A DNA stretch of 64,000 bases from Mesostigma viride (lineage: Eukaryota; Streptophyta; Mesostigmatophyceae; Mesostigmatales; Mesostigmataceae): positions 1-64,000 of the forward strand of contig RPFO01000578.1 of the NCBI GenBank assembly GCA_009746045.1, given 5' to 3'. Positions 62,252 to 64,000 of the stretch are shown in pieces. The notes below the pieces were generated by a model that had not been told where the DNA came from, searched no databases, and saw only the letters and a list, made by a program, of their open reading frames with translations. Position numbers and translations under genes: made by a program. The stretch's first letter is position 1, and each line of letters begins with the position of its first letter.

Positions 62252-62893
62252 TTACAATAAGTGTGTGCAGGCTTTAACAGTTGAGCCTAGCCACACCCTC
62301 AAAATCATTGTACAAGTCATTGTCAAGTTAGGCCAGTTCACCATGCTGGGGCCCAGCACATGCCCCCTTGGTCCAATCTTGTCCCCAACAGCAGCGAGGG
62401 TGGGTGGGTGGGAGCTGCAAAAAGGCCTCCCTACGTTCACCACACCACTCTAAGTACGGTGTGAAAATGGAAAACAAAGCACATGTCTCAAGGCGCCGCG
62501 CCCCCCTCAATCAAGGGCGGGCACGGTTGCCAGTAGGCACTAGTACCGGCGCACCGCCGGTCCCTTTCTCTCTCTAGTCCTAAGTAACAACAAGCACCTA
62601 ACATGGTGTAGGTGACGTACGGTAGAGCTACGCTACAGGCGGCAGATCGGCCCCCTTTGAGCCCGCCGCAACATAACTATAAAATGAGCAGATAGCTCAG
62701 AAAATAGGTGCTGAAGCTAAGGTCCATTGGAGTGCCTTCCTACCAGAGAAACAAGTTTATTACAATAAGTGTGTGCAGGCTTTAACAGTTGAGCCTAGCC
62801 ACACCCTCAAAATCATTGTACAAGTCATTGTCAAGTTAGGCCAGTTCACCATGCTGGGGCCCAGCACATGCCCCCTTGGTCCAATCTTGTCCC
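62252..62893. repeat. Identical 134-bp direct repeats flanking 374 bp
   Basis: 62252-62385 and 62760-62893 appear identical (TTACAATAAGTGTGTGCAGG to CCAATCTTGTCCC). The 374 bp between have no coding frame. It may be a TRIM-like or solo-repeat structure, or a local duplication; no flanking target duplication was found. Confidence 0.75.
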
Positions 62894-64000
62894 ACATCAC
62901 CATCTCTGGCCACCCAGGCCGTTTCCAGCCCTGGTGGTAGGAACGCAACCACTTGGAATGCTGGGCTCTTGTTGGCATGATGATGCCCCCCTTCCCGCCC
63001 CCGTGTGGCCGCTACGGTCTCCCGGCGGACGCAGGGCGGAGCCACATGCGTTCCCCTTCTTAGAGGGGCGCATCCCAGTGCTGCCGCTTTAGGACTTATG
63101 CCACCTGGGAACGTCTCCAGCTCACCCAACCACCATCACCAGCCCACCGGCAAAGCCGCTGGGATTTCCCGAGGGTAGAGCCACTGCCACTGGCTCCATT
63201 ACCCACCATCGTGGTGATAATGATGGCTGCGGACCTCCTAGCGCCAAGGCTCACCATCGCCATGGTGTCACGAGCCTTGGCGCAGCCGCAGCCGAGTGGA
63301 GCTTTATTATGGTATATAATGCATTTTCTTAAAACAAAGCCGGACCGCACTGCCGGGTTCCACACGCACCCCCCCTCGTGGGGGGCGCGTGAAAACGGCA
63401 AAGGCAAAGCGGAGCCCGCCGCGTTTTCCAGCGCCCCCCTCAAGGGGAAAATTTTTTTTCAGGCTTGCCAGGCGCTGTAGAATTTCTTAACCAGATTTTT
63501 TGTAAGTGCGCATGAATACCCACGGTTTTCCGCAGCTTCCCACCTCTCCCTTATCGCCAAGGGCAGAAGGGGCCTGCTCGCCGGAGCGCCGAGAGGGTAC
63601 AGAGTGCCTGCCGACCTCCCCATGCCGACAGGACCCCCCCCCGACCCACGGCAGCCGCTGCCTTTGCTGAAAAACTGGGCTATGATGAAGAGCGCGCTCC
63701 TCCCACCAAGATTCGCTCCAGCCCCGCATCCTCCCCGAAACTCCCGTCTGGTCACAGGCCGAAAGATCGGGTCCGCTGTCAGGCTCCTGGTAGTTATGGG
63801 CTACCCTGGCACCCCGCGCTAGCCATCTCCACGTTTAAGGCAGATTCGCCTCCACCTGTGATTCTTTCCACCGTAGCCGCTGGCCCTGGCCTGTATGGCT
63901 CCTTCCCTGACGTTGTCCGACTTAAAACGCAGCTTCCCCAGTGTCAGGAAGCTGCTTGCCGCACCCAGGGGTAGAGGGGAATCGTCAGTGGGCCCAGCGC
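62894..64000. other. Unassigned sequence to the window end
   Basis: No gene could be supported. It contains CG-rich hairpins (CCCCCCTCGTGGGGGGCG near 63370; CCCCCTCAAGGGG near 63435) and short T and A runs near 63449-63458 and 63498-63503. It looks like more mobile-element DNA, but no domain is visible. Confidence 0.4.

Overview
The window reads as nuclear DNA of a green alga, most likely a chlorophyte of the Chlamydomonadales type. The reasons are high GC, short exons split by GTGAG-type introns, TGTAA-like polyadenylation motifs, a plant-type plastid threonine synthase, a plant-like mitochondrial calcium uniporter, and a load of LINE, DIRS-like, Ty3/gypsy and Ty1/copia-like elements. The species call is an inference.

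Two host genes could be fully resolved, with exon phases that agree throughout. Threonine synthase lies on the minus strand at 27391..17972, with 10 exons and 520 codons plus stop. A mitochondrial calcium uniporter (MCU) lies on the plus strand at 29839..44425, with 7 exons and 373 codons plus stop. They are divergently arranged around about 2.4 kb that is full of LINE-tail debris. Everything else is mobile or repetitive DNA.

Layout. 1-8836: Ty3/gypsy retrotransposon carrying a C5-cytosine DNA methyltransferase between protease and reverse transcriptase, and a PHD finger after the integrase. 9679-17322: stack of nested LINEs (families here called A and B), with a restriction-like-endonuclease element inserted into LINE-B and a second LINE-B inserted into the first. 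17323-27391: threonine synthase. 27392-29838: intergenic LINE tails. 29839-44425: MCU, whose introns hold a 4.7-kb minisatellite, a 2.0-kb hAT transposon, a 424-bp tetranucleotide tract and a 1.15-kb minisatellite. 44803-45286: hAT MITE. 45449-54108: LINE-A copies interrupted by a DIRS-like tyrosine-recombinase retroelement. 54167-62251: copia-like LTR element with gene order gag-integrase-protease-RT-RNase H. 62252-64000: an unidentified region with a 134-bp direct repeat.

The most unusual signal links the two host genes. Tandem repeats that start exactly at a 5' splice site, and whose unit contains the end of the exon plus the GT donor, occur in MCU intron 3 (about 140 units of 33 bp), threonine synthase intron 6 (5 donors, about 37 bp apart) and MCU intron 6 (2 donors, 116 bp apart). 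Threonine synthase intron 5 also holds a displaced copy of its upstream exon end. Splice junctions in this genome appear to seed tandem duplications and leave arrays of near-identical potential donors.
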